NCBI RefSeq assembly: GCF_001866075.3
Contig: NZ_CP063356.1
Location: 3,400,164 to 3,464,163 of the forward strand
Origin: Anaerobacillus isosaccharinicus
GTDB lineage: Bacteria; Bacillota; Bacilli; Bacillales; Anaerobacillaceae
DNA length: 64,000 nt
Reading direction: 5' to 3'
A program made the translations under genes and the position numbers. The notes under the pieces are model-generated. The model searched no databases. It saw only the letters and a list, made by a program, of their open reading frames with translations, and was not told where the DNA came from. Positions 1 through 8,702 of the stretch are shown piece after piece; the first letter of the stretch is position 1; every line of letters starts with the position of its first letter.

Positions 1-1010
1 GTAAAACAACAACAACTGGAAAGCTCGCAAATCATTTAAGAAAAAGCCAAAACCGCAAGCCGTTGCTTGTTGCAGGTGATATTTATCGACCTGCCGCAAT
101 CAAACAGCTTGAAACTTTAGGTGAACAATTGAATATGCCTGTTTTTTCACTTGGTGACAAGGTCAGCCCTGTTGAAATAGCAAAGCAAGCGATTTTAAAA
201 GCGAAAGAAGAACATCTTGATTACGTACTTATCGATACAGCGGGACGTCTACATGTAGATGAAACATTGATGGGTGAGTTACAGCAAATAAAAGAAGCAG
301 TTAACCCTGACGAGATTTTACTTGTTGTTGATGCAATGACGGGGCAAGATGCAGTAAATGTAGCTGAGAGTTTCAACGAACAACTGGGTTTAACAGGAGT
401 TGTTCTTACAAAACTTGATGGTGATACCCGCGGGGGAGCTGCATTATCTGTTAAAGCAGTGACAAATACCCCAATAAAGTTTGCAGGTATGGGTGAAAAA
501 TTAGATGCACTCGAGCCGTTTCATCCTGATCGGATGGCGTCTAGAATTCTTGGAATGGGTGACGTTCTTACCCTTATTGAAAAGGCACAGTCTAATTTCG
601 ATGAAGAAAAAGCCCGTGAACTTGAAAAAAAGATGCGAACAGCAGACATTACATTTGACGATTTTCTTGATCAATTAGCTCAAGTTCGTAGCATGGGACC
701 TCTTGATGAATTACTAGGTATGATGCCCGGAGCTAATAAGATGAAGGGCCTTAAGAATGTCCAAGTTGATGAAAAGCAAATTGGTCATATTGAAGCGATT
801 GTTCGTTCGATGACGAAAAAAGAAAAAGAAGATCCGTCGATTTTAAATGGTAGTCGTAAAAAAAGAATTGCTAAAGGTAGCGGAACGACCATTCAGGAAG
901 TAAACCGTCTTATTAAGCAATTTGATGATATGAAAAAAATGATGAAACAAATGTCAAATATGACAGGAAAAGGGAAGAAAAAAGGGAAGTTTAAGTTCCC
1001 TTTCATGTAA
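1..1010 (+). CDS. ffh: Signal recognition particle protein Ffh (5' end outside window)
   Basis: Ffh is the SRP54 GTPase that binds signal peptides and 4.5S/scRNA and delivers ribosomes to FtsY at the membrane. The frame is open from base 3 to the stop at 1010, so about 335 C-terminal residues are visible. It begins inside the P-loop (GKTTTT...). The G3 motif DTAGR, the G4 motif TKLDGDTRGG and the AGMGEKLDALEPF segment of the G domain follow. A methionine-rich M domain (MGPLDELLGMMPG, MKKMMKQMSNM) and a basic tail end the protein. No start is visible; an internal TTG at 63 is only a leucine codon. In relatives ffh is co-transcribed with an upstream ylxM-type gene and followed by rpsP, as here. 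Confidence 0.97.
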   Translation, partial: KTTTTGKLANHLRKSQNRKPLLVAGDIYRPAAIKQLETLGEQLNMPVFSLGDKVSPVEIAKQAILKAKEEHLDYVLIDTAGRLHVDETLMGELQQIKEAVNPDEILLVVDAMTGQDAVNVAESFNEQLGLTGVVLTKLDGDTRGGAALSVKAVTNTPIKFAGMGEKLDALEPFHPDRMASRILGMGDVLTLIEKAQSNFDEEKARELEKKMRTADITFDDFLDQLAQVRSMGPLDELLGMMPGANKMKGLKNVQVDEKQIGHIEAIVRSMTKKEKEDPSILNGSRKKRIAKGSGTTIQEVNRLIKQFDDMKKMMKQMSNMTGKGKKKGKFKFPFM

Positions 1011-1062
1011 AAAGTGACCTCTTTTGTTGTTAAGATTTTCTTTTGTAAAGTTTTTTTACTTT

Positions 1063-1079
1063 ACTAGTTTTCAACTAGT
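1063..1079. repeat. Small perfect hairpin in the ffh-rpsP gap
   Basis: A 7-bp perfect inverted repeat (ACTAGTT/AACTAGT, 3-base loop) lies between ffh and rpsP. No T-run follows, so it is not a standard terminator. It may be an RNA-processing stem or chance. Confidence 0.35.
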
Positions 1080-1134
1080 GAGTTTTATGATAATATACCT
1101 AATTGTGTGAATTAATTTTGGAGGTGAAATATAA

Positions 1135-1407
1135 ATGGCAGTAAAAATTCGTTTAAAACGTATGGGTTCAAACAAAGCCCCATTTTACAGAGTAGTAGTT
1201 GCTAACTCTCGCGCACCACGTGATGGTCGCTTTATCGAGGAAATCGGCACATACAATCCGCTAGTTAATCCAATCGATTTTAAGGTTAACGAGGAAAAAG
1301 CTTTAAAATGGATGCTTGATGGCGCTAAGCCTTCTGACACAGTTCGTAACCTTTTCTCAAAAGCTGGTTTAATGGAAAAGTTACACAACGCTAAAAATGT
1401 AAAGTAA
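1135..1407 (+). CDS. rpsP: 30S ribosomal protein S16
   Basis: S16 is a small-subunit assembly protein. The 90-residue product has the family's usual length and its typical N-terminus ([19 protein letters not shown]) followed by [15 protein letters not shown] strong SD (GGAGGTG) precedes the ATG at a normal distance. It sits between ffh and khpA as in other Bacillaceae, in a ribosome-biogenesis cluster with rimM (which binds nascent 30S), trmD and rplS. Confidence 0.98.
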   Translation: MAVKIRLKRMGSNKAPFYRVVVANSRAPRDGRFIEEIGTYNPLVNPIDFKVNEEKALKWMLDGAKPSDTVRNLFSKAGLMEKLHNAKNVK

Positions 1408-1410
1408 TAA

Positions 1411-1432
1411 GAAAAGCGCAAGCGCTAGACAG
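1411..1432. repeat. Short dispersed-repeat fragment (GCGCAAGCGC core)
   Basis: Just after rpsP is a perfect 10-bp palindrome GCGCAAGCGC preceded by GAAAA and followed by TAGACAG. Short GCGCAAGCGC-type motifs are widespread between genes in several Bacillaceae, so this is probably a remnant of a dispersed intergenic repeat. No second copy was noticed in this window. Confidence 0.4.
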
Positions 1433-1516
1433 CTATAAAAACTAAGGCTTTATTCATGTAAATGGTAGAGCCTGTTTTTTAAATTACTTACTATTTCGTA
1501 AGGGGTATGATAATTA

Positions 1517-1744
1517 ATGAAAGAGTTAGTTGAAACAATTGCCAAAGCTCTTGTTGATCATCCCGATGACGTTCGTGTTACAGAAGTAGAACATGAGCAG
1601 TCCTTGACTTTACAGCTATCAGTCCATGCATCAGATATGGGGAAAGTTATTGGGAAGCAAGGACGAATTGCGAAAGCGATTCGCTCAGTTGTTTACGCAG
1701 CTGGGGCAAATCATAAAAAGCGCATAAACCTAGAAATTCTTTAA
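1517..1744 (+). CDS. khpA: KH-domain RNA-binding protein KhpA (YlqC)
   Basis: This is a 75-residue single KH domain. The RNA-binding GxxG loop is visible at residues 46-49 (GKVIGKQGR), followed by the helix AIRSVVYAAG. KhpA proteins pair with KhpB/Jag and bind structured RNA, with roles in cell division and elongation in Gram-positive bacteria. Position between rpsP and ylqD is conserved in Bacillus. The SD is AAGGGG, and a terminator-like hairpin follows the stop directly. Confidence 0.93.
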   Translation: MKELVETIAKALVDHPDDVRVTEVEHEQSLTLQLSVHASDMGKVIGKQGRIAKAIRSVVYAAGANHKKRINLEIL

Positions 1745-1776
1745 AAGGGCAAGGGGCTAACCTCTGCCTTTTTTTA
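1744..1776 (+). terminator. Intrinsic terminator after khpA
   Basis: An AAAGGGCAAGGGG arm pairs imperfectly with CCTCTGCC and runs into seven T. It starts at the khpA stop codon and probably ends part of the ffh-rpsP-khpA transcript. Confidence 0.65.
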
Positions 1777-1780
1777 TACT

Positions 1781-1806
1781 TTCTCTTTTAGAATTCTCTT
1801 TTAGAA
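1781..1806. repeat. Tandem 13-bp duplication
   Basis: The unit TTCTCTTTTAGAA occurs twice back to back in the khpA-ylqD gap, directly after the terminator. It looks like a simple slippage or duplication product. No function is evident. Confidence 0.7.
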
Positions 1807-1903
1807 TTTGTTGACTTGGTAATCCTTTTTGTAAGTTCTAATAAAATATTATGGTAAAATTGAGTAGTCAAAATCGTTCCAATTATAGAAATGAACGGGG
1901 TGT

Positions 1904-2326
1904 ATGATGAAAGCCATAAAAAAAGTTATAGTAAAACAAATACTTACAGAAAATCGGAAACAAGCAATGTTAGATGATTTTTTAAAACAAAAAAAGCAAG
2001 TTGAAAAAGAAATAAAACAATTAGAGTTTCAATTACATAAAAAGCTTAAAGCTAGTAAAAACAACTATGAATATCAAAATGCCCTTAAATCTTCTTTTAA
2101 TAAAGAAATTAAAGAGCGGAATGATAAAGTTAAGATTATTGATTTTCAAATAGGTCAACTTCAGGAGTTAGAAATTGGCACTGAAATTAAGGAACAAACG
2201 ATTGATACATTGTATGAGATAAACGTAGGTGACGACTGGAACGTTTTTATGGAAGGCACCGAAATTATTATTAAAGATGGGATTGTTTTTGAAATACGAG
2301 AAGGAGGTAACAAAATTAATGACTAA
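1904..2326 (+). CDS. ylqD: YlqD family protein
   Basis: This 140-residue acidic/basic protein matches the Bacillus YlqD family by position (khpA-ylqD-rimM) and character. A long charged helix (residues about 25-85, rich in K, E and Q) probably forms a coiled coil, followed by a small beta-rich tail ([28 protein letters not shown]). Function is not established. Two adjacent ATGs (1904, 1907) follow GGGG. The last 8 bases overlap rimM, suggesting translational coupling to the 30S maturation factor. There is no signal peptide or membrane segment. Confidence 0.85.
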   Translation: MMKAIKKVIVKQILTENRKQAMLDDFLKQKKQVEKEIKQLEFQLHKKLKASKNNYEYQNALKSSFNKEIKERNDKVKIIDFQIGQLQELEIGTEIKEQTIDTLYEINVGDDWNVFMEGTEIIIKDGIVFEIREGGNKIND

Positions 2327-2837
2327 ATGGTTTAATGTAGGAAAAGTTGTCAACACTCATGGCGTTAGAGGTGAAGTAAGGGTAATTTCTTCAACTGACT
2401 TTGCAGATGAAAGATTTGCATTAGGGTCAACCCTTTACTTAGAACATGAAAATTTTAAAGATAAAGTTAAATTAAAGGTCACTAGTCATCGTCAACACAA
2501 AAACTTTGATTTACTAACCTTCGAAAATTACCCAAATATTAATGATGTAATCGTCTTTAAAGGTGGTTTTTTACAAGTGCCAGAAGATCAACTTTCAGAC
2601 TTAGAAGATGAAGAGTATTACTATCATGAAATTATTGGTTGTACTGTTTTCACTGAAGAAGGCGACGAATTAGGGAAAATTAGAGAAATCCTTGCTACAG
2701 GTGCCAACGATGTTTGGATTGTACAACGTAAAAATGGTGGTAAAGATCTTTTAATACCATACATAGAGCAAGTTGTTAAACAAGTAAATATTGATGAGAA
2801 GCGAGTTGTTATTCATTTAATGGAGGGTCTTGAGTAA
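2319..2837 (+). CDS. rimM: 16S rRNA processing factor RimM
   Basis: RimM binds S19 in the immature 30S head and aids 16S rRNA maturation. The start is ATG 2319 because AAGGAGG lies 9 bases upstream; the frame is open further upstream but without a comparable SD. The 172-residue product has the N-terminal barrel ([20 protein letters not shown]) and a C-terminal PRC-barrel ([35 protein letters not shown]). It overlaps ylqD by 8 bases and is 2 bases from trmD, the normal rimM-trmD operon arrangement. Confidence 0.96.
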   Translation: MTKWFNVGKVVNTHGVRGEVRVISSTDFADERFALGSTLYLEHENFKDKVKLKVTSHRQHKNFDLLTFENYPNINDVIVFKGGFLQVPEDQLSDLEDEEYYYHEIIGCTVFTEEGDELGKIREILATGANDVWIVQRKNGGKDLLIPYIEQVVKQVNIDEKRVVIHLMEGLE

Positions 2838-2839
2838 AG

Positions 2840-3577
2840 ATGCGTTATGATGTCCTAACTTTATTCCCAGAAATGTTTACTGGAGTGCTCGGATCATCGA
2901 TTTTGAAAAAAGCCGAAGAAAGAAAACTTGTATCATATAATGTTATTGATTTTCGTGCTTACTCTGAGGACAAGCATAGCCGAGTGGACGATTATCCTTA
3001 TGGTGGCGGTGGTGGTATGGTATTAACACCACAACCTATTTTTGATGCGATTGAGGATATTACGAAAGAAAAAAGCTCCGGAAAGAGACGTATCATTTTG
3101 TTATGTCCACAAGGTGAGCGCTATACTCAAAGAAAAGCAGAAGAGCTAGCAGAGTTTGAGCAATTAATATTTATTTGTGGTCATTATGAAGGATATGATG
3201 AGAGAATTCGCGAGCATCTCGTCACGGATGAGATCTCAATTGGTGATTATGTTTTAACTGGTGGGGAATTAGGAGCAATGGTTATTATTGATAGTGTTAC
3301 ACGACTATTAACAGGTGTGCTAGGAAATGAGACTTCTGCAGTGACCGATTCTTTTAGTACAGGCTTATTAGAATATCCCCATTATACAAGACCAGTTGAT
3401 TTTCGCGGTTTAAAAGTTCCTGACGTCCTTTTATCTGGTCATCATAAAAATATTGACGAGTGGCGGCACCAAGAAGCAATAAAAAGGACCCTAAAAAGGA
3501 GACCAGATTTACTTAAAGATCGTGAGCTATCTAAACGTGAAAAAGAATGGATCGATACTTTTAAAGATAATTTATAA
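2840..3577 (+). CDS. trmD: tRNA (guanine-N1)-methyltransferase TrmD
   Basis: TrmD methylates G37 of tRNAs reading CNN/GNN codons, using SAM. The 245-residue protein starts [13 protein letters not shown] and carries the SPOUT trefoil-knot SAM site ([40 protein letters not shown]) and the C-terminal tRNA-binding domain ([21 protein letters not shown]). Length and motifs are normal. It is separated from rimM by 2 bases, and rplS follows after its own promoter and leader. Confidence 0.97.
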   Translation: MRYDVLTLFPEMFTGVLGSSILKKAEERKLVSYNVIDFRAYSEDKHSRVDDYPYGGGGGMVLTPQPIFDAIEDITKEKSSGKRRIILLCPQGERYTQRKAEELAEFEQLIFICGHYEGYDERIREHLVTDEISIGDYVLTGGELGAMVIIDSVTRLLTGVLGNETSAVTDSFSTGLLEYPHYTRPVDFRGLKVPDVLLSGHHKNIDEWRHQEAIKRTLKRRPDLLKDRELSKREKEWIDTFKDNL

Positions 3578-3593
3578 AAAAGCTATTCTCTAC

Positions 3594-3622
3594 TTGTAAC
3601 TGATGGTTGCTTGTGTTATTAT
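3594..3622 (+). promoter_or_regulatory. SigA-type promoter for rplS
   Basis: TTGTAA (3594-3599), 17-base spacer, TATTAT (3617-3622). It lies just after trmD and about 90 bases before the rplS ATG, so rplS can be transcribed independently of the rimM-trmD message. Confidence 0.6.
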
Positions 3623-3629
3623 ATTCCTT

Positions 3630-3709
3630 GTGGCTAAGGCCAGAATCAAGATGTTCCGCTGCAAAAAGAATTGGAATGAGCATCTGTTAGGGAAGGAGGG
3701 AACGATACG
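3630..3709 (+). promoter_or_regulatory. Probable L19 mRNA leader
   Basis: About 80 transcribed untranslated bases separate the promoter from rplS. The segment has pairable stretches (GGCTAAGGCC; GAATGAGC near the end) and a very strong SD (AAGGAGGG). Firmicutes rplS genes are known to carry an autoregulatory L19 leader, and position and length fit. The assignment is by context; no covariance search was done. Confidence 0.45.
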
Positions 3710-4054
3710 ATGAACAACATTATTCAAGAAGTAACTAAAGAGCAATTAAGATCTGATCTTCCAGCTTTCCGTCCTGGAGACACTATTCGTGTTCACGTTA
3801 AGGTAGTTGAGGGAACTCGTGAGCGTATTCAGGTTTATGAAGGTGTCGTAATTAAGCGTCGTGGATCAGGTATTAGTGAAACTTTCACTGCACGTAAGAT
3901 TTCTTATGGTGTAGGTGTTGAACGTACATTCCCATCACACTCGCCGAAGATCGATAAGATCGAAGTTATGCGTCGTGGTAAAGTACGTCGTGCTAAATTG
4001 TACTACTTACGCGCTCTTCGTGGAAAAGCGGCTCGTATTAAAGAAATTCGATAA
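3710..4054 (+). CDS. rplS: 50S ribosomal protein L19
   Basis: L19 lies at the 30S-50S interface. The 114-residue product has family motifs [53 protein letters not shown] and a basic C-terminus ([20 protein letters not shown]). The SD is AAGGAGGG. It has its own promoter and a strong terminator, so it is probably also a separate unit. Confidence 0.98.
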   Translation: MNNIIQEVTKEQLRSDLPAFRPGDTIRVHVKVVEGTRERIQVYEGVVIKRRGSGISETFTARKISYGVGVERTFPSHSPKIDKIEVMRRGKVRRAKLYYLRALRGKAARIKEIR

Positions 4055-4066
4055 TCAATTTTTAGT

Positions 4067-4099
4067 AAAAAAGGAGCTTGAATTTCAAGCTCCTTTTTT
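4067..4099 (+). terminator. Strong intrinsic terminator after rplS
   Basis: A 14-bp perfect stem (AAAAAAGGAGCTTG / CAAGCTCCTTTTTT) with a 5-base loop. The run of T on the right arm and the run of A on the left would let it act in both directions. Confidence 0.92.
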
Positions 4100-4192
4100 C
4101 AGCTAAATTTTTAATAATGCAAATTATACTATACGAGTAATTAGTTAAGATATAATAATGAAATAGAAATGAAGTAAATGGGGGATAGATAC

Positions 4193-4744
4193 ATGTCCAG
4201 TGTTAAAAGTGAGTCTTGGGAATGGTTAAAAGCCATTTTTATTGCACTATTTCTTGCATTTGTTATTCGATATTTTTTATTCGCTCCCATCGTTGTAGAT
4301 GGTCAGTCAATGATGCCTACGCTACAAAATAGTGACCGTTTAATAGTTAATAAAATTGGTTATACAATAGGTAAACCTGATCGTTTTGATATTGTTGTAT
4401 TCCACGCGACAGCCGAAAAGGATTATATTAAGCGTGTAATTGGTATACCTGGAGATTCTATTTACTATGAGAATGACACTTTACATATTAACGGTGAACC
4501 TGTTGATGAGCCATATTTAAGTGATTATAAGCAAAATGCCTATAGTTTGCCGTTTACAGGTGACTTTTCATTGAAAGACTATACTGGACATGATGTTGTT
4601 CCAGAAGGTCATATATTTGTCTTAGGCGATAATAGACAACATAGTAAAGATAGTCGGCATATAGGTTTTATTCCATATGAACATGTTGTAGGAAGTGCCA
4701 ATGTTGTTTTTTGGCCTTTTTCTGAAATTAGAATAGCAAAGTAG
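4193..4744 (+). CDS. lepB: Type I signal peptidase
   Basis: This membrane serine-lysine protease removes signal peptides from Sec/Tat substrates. From ATG 4193 (GGGGG at 8 bases; an ATG at 4178 lies before the SD and is rejected) the product has 183 residues. One N-terminal transmembrane helix spans about residues 12-32. Catalytic Ser39 is in [10 protein letters not shown] and catalytic Lys80 in [12 protein letters not shown]. The C-terminal box is [11 protein letters not shown]. This matches the small Sip-type enzymes of Gram-positive bacteria. A TATAAT lies at 4151-4156. Placement between rplS and rbgA differs from B. subtilis 168. Confidence 0.96.
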   Translation: MSSVKSESWEWLKAIFIALFLAFVIRYFLFAPIVVDGQSMMPTLQNSDRLIVNKIGYTIGKPDRFDIVVFHATAEKDYIKRVIGIPGDSIYYENDTLHINGEPVDEPYLSDYKQNAYSLPFTGDFSLKDYTGHDVVPEGHIFVLGDNRQHSKDSRHIGFIPYEHVVGSANVVFWPFSEIRIAK

Positions 4745-4752
4745 GTGTAGTG

Positions 4753-5601
4753 ATGACGACGATACAATGGTTTCCAGGTCATATGGCCAAAGCCCGTCGT
4801 GAGGTAACCGAGAAATTAAAACAAATTGATGTTGTGTTTGAATTAGTCGATGCTAGGGTTCCACTATCATCAAGAAATCCAATGATTGATGTATTAGTGA
4901 GTCATAAACCTCGGCTTATTCTGTTAAATAAAGCGGATTTAGCTGATCCTTATATAACTGAGCAATGGAGCCGTTATTTTCAAGGAAAAGGATTTAAAGT
5001 GATTTCCATCGATTCTCAAACAGGAAAAGGTACCGAGAAAATTCCAACTGTTGCAAAAGAGCTTGCTGTAGATTTACTAGAAAAGCTAAAAGCAAAGGGA
5101 ATGAAGCCAAGGGCGATACGTGCTTTAATTTTAGGGATTCCTAATGTTGGAAAGTCAACGTTAATTAACAGATTAGCCAAAAAGAAAATTGCTAAAACTG
5201 GTGACCGTCCTGGAATTACAAAACAGCAACAATGGATTAAGGTAGGCAGTGAATTAGAATTATTAGATACTCCAGGGATTCTCTGGCCGAAGTTTGAAGA
5301 TCAAATAGTTGGTCTACGTTTAGCTGCAACAGGGGCAATTAAAGATGAAATTCTTGATTTTCAAGATGTTGCCGTTTTTTTACTAAAGTACTTAAAAGAA
5401 CAATACCCTAAACCTTTGATGGAACGCTTTAAGCTGACCGAAATCAATGAGGATGTTATTGAACTTTTTGATGCCATTGGTAGGAACCGCGGTTTATTAA
5501 TGAGTGGTGGCTATATTGATTACGATAAGGCTGCAGAGTTGATTCTTCGTGAGTTTCGTTCTTGTAAAATTGGTAAAATCTCATTAGAAAAGCCTGAATA
5601 G
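4753..5601 (+). CDS. rbgA: Ribosome biogenesis GTPase RbgA (YlqF)
   Basis: RbgA is needed for late 50S assembly in Bacillus. The protein begins [14 protein letters not shown], the family signature. It is a circularly permuted GTPase, with the G4 motif NKADL before the P-loop GIPNVGKST, then G2 (TGDRPGIT) and G3 (DTPGILWP). The C-terminal helical domain ends with [15 protein letters not shown]. Start ATG 4753 is preferred over GTG 4750 from family alignment; the SD (AGGTG) is modest. It follows lepB by 8 bases and is probably co-transcribed with it. Confidence 0.96.
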   Translation: MTTIQWFPGHMAKARREVTEKLKQIDVVFELVDARVPLSSRNPMIDVLVSHKPRLILLNKADLADPYITEQWSRYFQGKGFKVISIDSQTGKGTEKIPTVAKELAVDLLEKLKAKGMKPRAIRALILGIPNVGKSTLINRLAKKKIAKTGDRPGITKQQQWIKVGSELELLDTPGILWPKFEDQIVGLRLAATGAIKDEILDFQDVAVFLLKYLKEQYPKPLMERFKLTEINEDVIELFDAIGRNRGLLMSGGYIDYDKAAELILREFRSCKIGKISLEKPE

Positions 5602-5606
5602 ATGAA

Positions 5607-5635
5607 AGGTGCGCATAAACAAGCGTGCCTTTTTC
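5607..5635 (+). terminator. Intrinsic terminator after rbgA
   Basis: An AGGTGCGC/GCGTGCCT stem (8 pairs, two G-U in RNA) with an 8-base loop and five T follows. It separates rbgA from the rnhB-ylqG-ylqH unit. Confidence 0.75.
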
Positions 5636-5714
5636 AATTGATAGCAACTAAGAGTGATGATGTTTCTTTAGTTAGAGTTTAAAGTATAATGGGAAACAAC
5701 TAAAGGCTGGGACT

Positions 5715-5741
5715 TAACAATATGTCCTAAATGGCCGATAT
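5715..5741 (+). promoter_or_regulatory. SigD-type (flagellar sigma) promoter before rnhB
   Basis: TAAC at 5715-5718, a 15-base spacer and a full GCCGATAT at 5734-5741. The SigD consensus in Bacillus is TAAA, about 15 bases, GCCGATAA/T, so 11 of 12 positions agree. It lies about 90 bases before rnhB, and the following operon encodes FliK-like and FlhB-like proteins, which makes flagellar control plausible. Confidence 0.55.
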
Positions 5742-5829
5742 TACATAAAAATAAATGAATATTTGCTTTTGGAGAGTTCCTTTCAGTTATGGGAATTAAG
5801 ACATCCTTTATAGAATGGTAGTGTGAAAA

Positions 5830-6609
5830 GTGAAATTATCAATTAAAGAAATAGAAAACATATTTCAAAATGAGAATATTTCTGAACAATTTTTATTGAA
5901 AGTAAAAAAAGATGAGCGAATAGGTGTCCAAAAAGTCTATGCAAGGTGGAAGAGTACGATAGCGAAGCAAGAACTATTAGAAGCTCAATTTGAAGAAATG
6001 CTCCACTATGAACGTGAAGTTAGAAGTAATGGTGTTGCCTATATAGCTGGGATCGATGAAGTAGGGAGAGGCCCTTTAGCTGGACCGGTAGTAGCTGCTG
6101 CAGTCATTCTACCAGAAGACTTCCGTTTATTAGGCCTCACCGATTCAAAAAAGGTATCAAAAAAAAGTCGCGAAGAATTTTTTGAGATTATTTATTCCAA
6201 AGCCATTTCGATCGGTCTTGGATTTGTGTATGCCAATGAAATCGATCGAATTAATATTTACGAAGCTACTAAACTAGCAATGCTTAAAGCTCTTAGTGAA
6301 CTTACCATTCATCCGGAGCATTTATTAATAGATGCGATGACGCTCCCAACACAGATTTCGCAAACATCGATTATAAAGGGAGATAGTAAAAGTATATCAA
6401 TTGCAGCTAGTTCAATTATTGCGAAAGAAACTAGAGATCAGTATATGGAGAAGCTTAGTAAAAAATATCCCCATTACGGTTTTGAAAACCATATGGGTTA
6501 TGGAACGAAAGAGCATTTACAAGCAATTGATAAATATGGCATCTGCGATGAGCATCGAAAATCATTTTCCCCTGTTCGCGAACGTTGCTTAACAAATACG
6601 TTATTTTAA
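5830..6609 (+). CDS. rnhB: Ribonuclease HII
   Basis: RNase HII removes ribonucleotides from DNA and the RNA of RNA-DNA hybrids. The 259-residue product starts at GTG 5830, consistent with family length; the SD is weak. A roughly 70-residue N-terminal extension typical of Bacillus RnhB precedes the catalytic domain. Motifs are GIDEVGRGPLAGPVVAAAVI (catalytic Asp-Glu), LTDSKKVSKKSRE, LLIDAMTLP (Asp) and SIIAKETRDQYM (Asp). The tail HMGYGTKEHLQAI...HRKSFSPV is normal. Confidence 0.96.
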   Translation: MKLSIKEIENIFQNENISEQFLLKVKKDERIGVQKVYARWKSTIAKQELLEAQFEEMLHYEREVRSNGVAYIAGIDEVGRGPLAGPVVAAAVILPEDFRLLGLTDSKKVSKKSREEFFEIIYSKAISIGLGFVYANEIDRINIYEATKLAMLKALSELTIHPEHLLIDAMTLPTQISQTSIIKGDSKSISIAASSIIAKETRDQYMEKLSKKYPHYGFENHMGYGTKEHLQAIDKYGICDEHRKSFSPVRERCLTNTLF

Positions 6610-6672
6610 TGATTTGGTTGTTTTTTTGTATCTGCATCTAAGACTTATTTAAAGAATAGGTGGTGAAAAGTT

Positions 6673-8349
6673 TTGTTTCAAGCAAATATTGTTCATTCCC
6701 TTTTAAGAGGATTGGATCCAATTCATCAAAAATCAATTTCGTTAACTCCAGGACAAATTTTTAACGGGAAAATATTAAAATTGTATCCTGGTCAATTAGC
6801 TTCTTTACAATTAGGTGGTTTAACATTAACAGCGAAGCTTGAAGCCGCCTTAACTGTAGGAAGCCGTTATTGGTTTCAAGTTCAGCCGGGAGAAGGTCTC
6901 CCAGTGTTAAAAGTTCTTGAAGGATCAACCCAAAATGAAAAACCTAGAGGAAGAGAAAGTGAAAACATTTTAAGACAACTAGGACTTAGTTATTCTAAGC
7001 AAAGCGAGATGCTTGTTAAATATTTAGCCAAAGAAGAAATCCCTTTTACGAGAGCGCATGTCATTCGTGGGGCAGAAACGTTGCAAAATGTTGGCATGGT
7101 AAATGAAAAAGGACTGTCAATTATAAAACTTCTTGTGGAGAGAAACTTGCCAATTACCCCTGCTACCTTTTCGGCGATGAATAGTGTTATAACGGGTCAA
7201 GGTCTAGTAAATCAACTTCAAGAATTATCTACATTGATCCAGCCACTTCAAGGGAAAGAGCCATTGCTACAACAATTTCAACAACTTCTTCAAAGTATAT
7301 TAAATGAAGCCAATGTGAAGGTAGATAGACATCAAATACTAGATACGTTAAAAACGTTTTTAACCGAAAATGCAACAGATACACAGCAACGGCAGTCACA
7401 AGTAGAGCTTCAAAAACTAGGAGTTATTGATAAGCAATCGCCTGAGCAGCTATTAGCAAATGTTAAAGTAGAAGTAACAAGAACACCAGCAGATCAATTA
7501 AAACAAATTTGGCCAACCTTGACAAAAGCAGAAGTTCAATTAAGTTTGAACAAAGGAGAAGTTGGAGAGCTCTTATCAAAAATAGTGTTAGAAAAGGGTG
7601 TAAATGGAGAGCGAACAATACAACAATTGTTAACTTTGTTTTCATCATCTATAGTAAAAAATAGTGAAAATCTAGTTTTTCCTCAATCAGAGGACTCACT
7701 TGGAAAACAGTTAGTTTCGCTCATAAATCGAATTGGATATCAACATGAACGGGATGCTCAACAGTTTTTGCAACAACGGAGTGAAAATAGTGAAACTTTT
7801 CTAATGCAACTAAAGGCGCTACTTGTTAAAACGCAGCAACAAGTGCAAATGCCTCCAAGCATACAAGACAAGGTGGAATCGATTTTAAATCGGATTACAG
7901 GTCAACAATTACTCTCAGTAAATCAAGAGGGTCCGATCACAAATCATGCGGTTATGGTGCCCCTGAAGTTACTAGGAGGGAACTCAGATTTAACGATACA
8001 ATGGGAAGGGAAAAAAGAAAATGATGGGAAGTTAAACCCAGACCATTGTCGAATTTTATTTTATTTAAATCTTGCTAATTTAAAAGAAACAATTATTGAT
8101 GTGCAAATCCAAAACCGAGTCGTTTCACTTCATGTTATAAATGAGCAACAAAAGCCTGCCCAATTAATAAATGCATTACAACCGTATTTAACTAGGGCGC
8201 TTAATGATTTGAATTATCAACTTACATCGGTTAAATGGACCAATCCAATCCAAAGTAGTAAAAGTCATTATCATAATGGGAGTATTACACCTGTGAACAA
8301 GTACTATCAATCGCAAAGGCCGTATCAAGGAGTTGATATTCGAATATGA
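6673..8349 (+). CDS. ylqG: YlqG, FliK-like hook-length/specificity-type protein
   Basis: This 558-residue protein starts at TTG 6673 behind GGTGGTG. The middle is Gln/Leu-rich and low in conserved motifs, as in hook-length proteins. The C-terminal part (about residues 430-530: VMVPLKLLGGNSDLTIQWEG, then LHVINEQQKPAQLINALQPYL) resembles the FliK C-terminal substrate-switch domain. Position between rnhB and the FlhB-like ylqH matches B. subtilis ylqG. Its stop overlaps the ylqH start (ATGA), so the two are coupled. Function is unproven; a role with YlqH in an export switch is inference. The true FliK is encoded at 27,549. Confidence 0.8.
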   Translation: MFQANIVHSLLRGLDPIHQKSISLTPGQIFNGKILKLYPGQLASLQLGGLTLTAKLEAALTVGSRYWFQVQPGEGLPVLKVLEGSTQNEKPRGRESENILRQLGLSYSKQSEMLVKYLAKEEIPFTRAHVIRGAETLQNVGMVNEKGLSIIKLLVERNLPITPATFSAMNSVITGQGLVNQLQELSTLIQPLQGKEPLLQQFQQLLQSILNEANVKVDRHQILDTLKTFLTENATDTQQRQSQVELQKLGVIDKQSPEQLLANVKVEVTRTPADQLKQIWPTLTKAEVQLSLNKGEVGELLSKIVLEKGVNGERTIQQLLTLFSSSIVKNSENLVFPQSEDSLGKQLVSLINRIGYQHERDAQQFLQQRSENSETFLMQLKALLVKTQQQVQMPPSIQDKVESILNRITGQQLLSVNQEGPITNHAVMVPLKLLGGNSDLTIQWEGKKENDGKLNPDHCRILFYLNLANLKETIIDVQIQNRVVSLHVINEQQKPAQLINALQPYLTRALNDLNYQLTSVKWTNPIQSSKSHYHNGSITPVNKYYQSQRPYQGVDIRI

Positions 8350-8615
8350 AAGAAGAGCGAGAAAAGAAACAGGCTGTTGCCCTTTCATACCATACTGAAA
8401 ATGATCGTGCGCCTAAAATAGTTGCAAAAGGAAAAGGGTATGTTGCAGATGAATTGATTAAAGAAGCTCTAAAACATAACGTTCCAATTCAAGAAGATGC
8501 CAGTCTTGTTGGGCTCCTAAGTCAACTCGAAATAAACGAAGCGATACCGGAGCAATTATATGATGTTGTAGCAGAGATTTTTGCTTTTGTTTACAGAATT
8601 GATAAAAATAGTTAA
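8346..8615 (+). CDS. ylqH: YlqH, stand-alone FlhB C-terminal-like protein
   Basis: The 89-residue protein aligns with the post-cleavage cytoplasmic part of FlhB: RAPKIVAKGKGYVADELIKEA corresponds to DAPVVIAKGVDFIAQKIKG in FlhB of this window, and EQLYDVVAEIFAFVYRIDK to EDLFKAVAEVLAYVYRIKN. It lacks the membrane domain and the NPTH autocleavage motif. In relatives it is called YlqH (FhlB-type). It overlaps ylqG by 4 bases (ATGA). It may act with FlhB or YlqG in export specificity, but no role is shown. Confidence 0.88.
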   Translation: MKEEREKKQAVALSYHTENDRAPKIVAKGKGYVADELIKEALKHNVPIQEDASLVGLLSQLEINEAIPEQLYDVVAEIFAFVYRIDKNS

Positions 8616-8702
8616 ATTTATAAAACGCCATTCGTAAAAATCAATGGTTTTGGAGATGCTATAAGCATATCCATTTGATTAACGAAAGAGGTGTTTTTTT
8701 CT

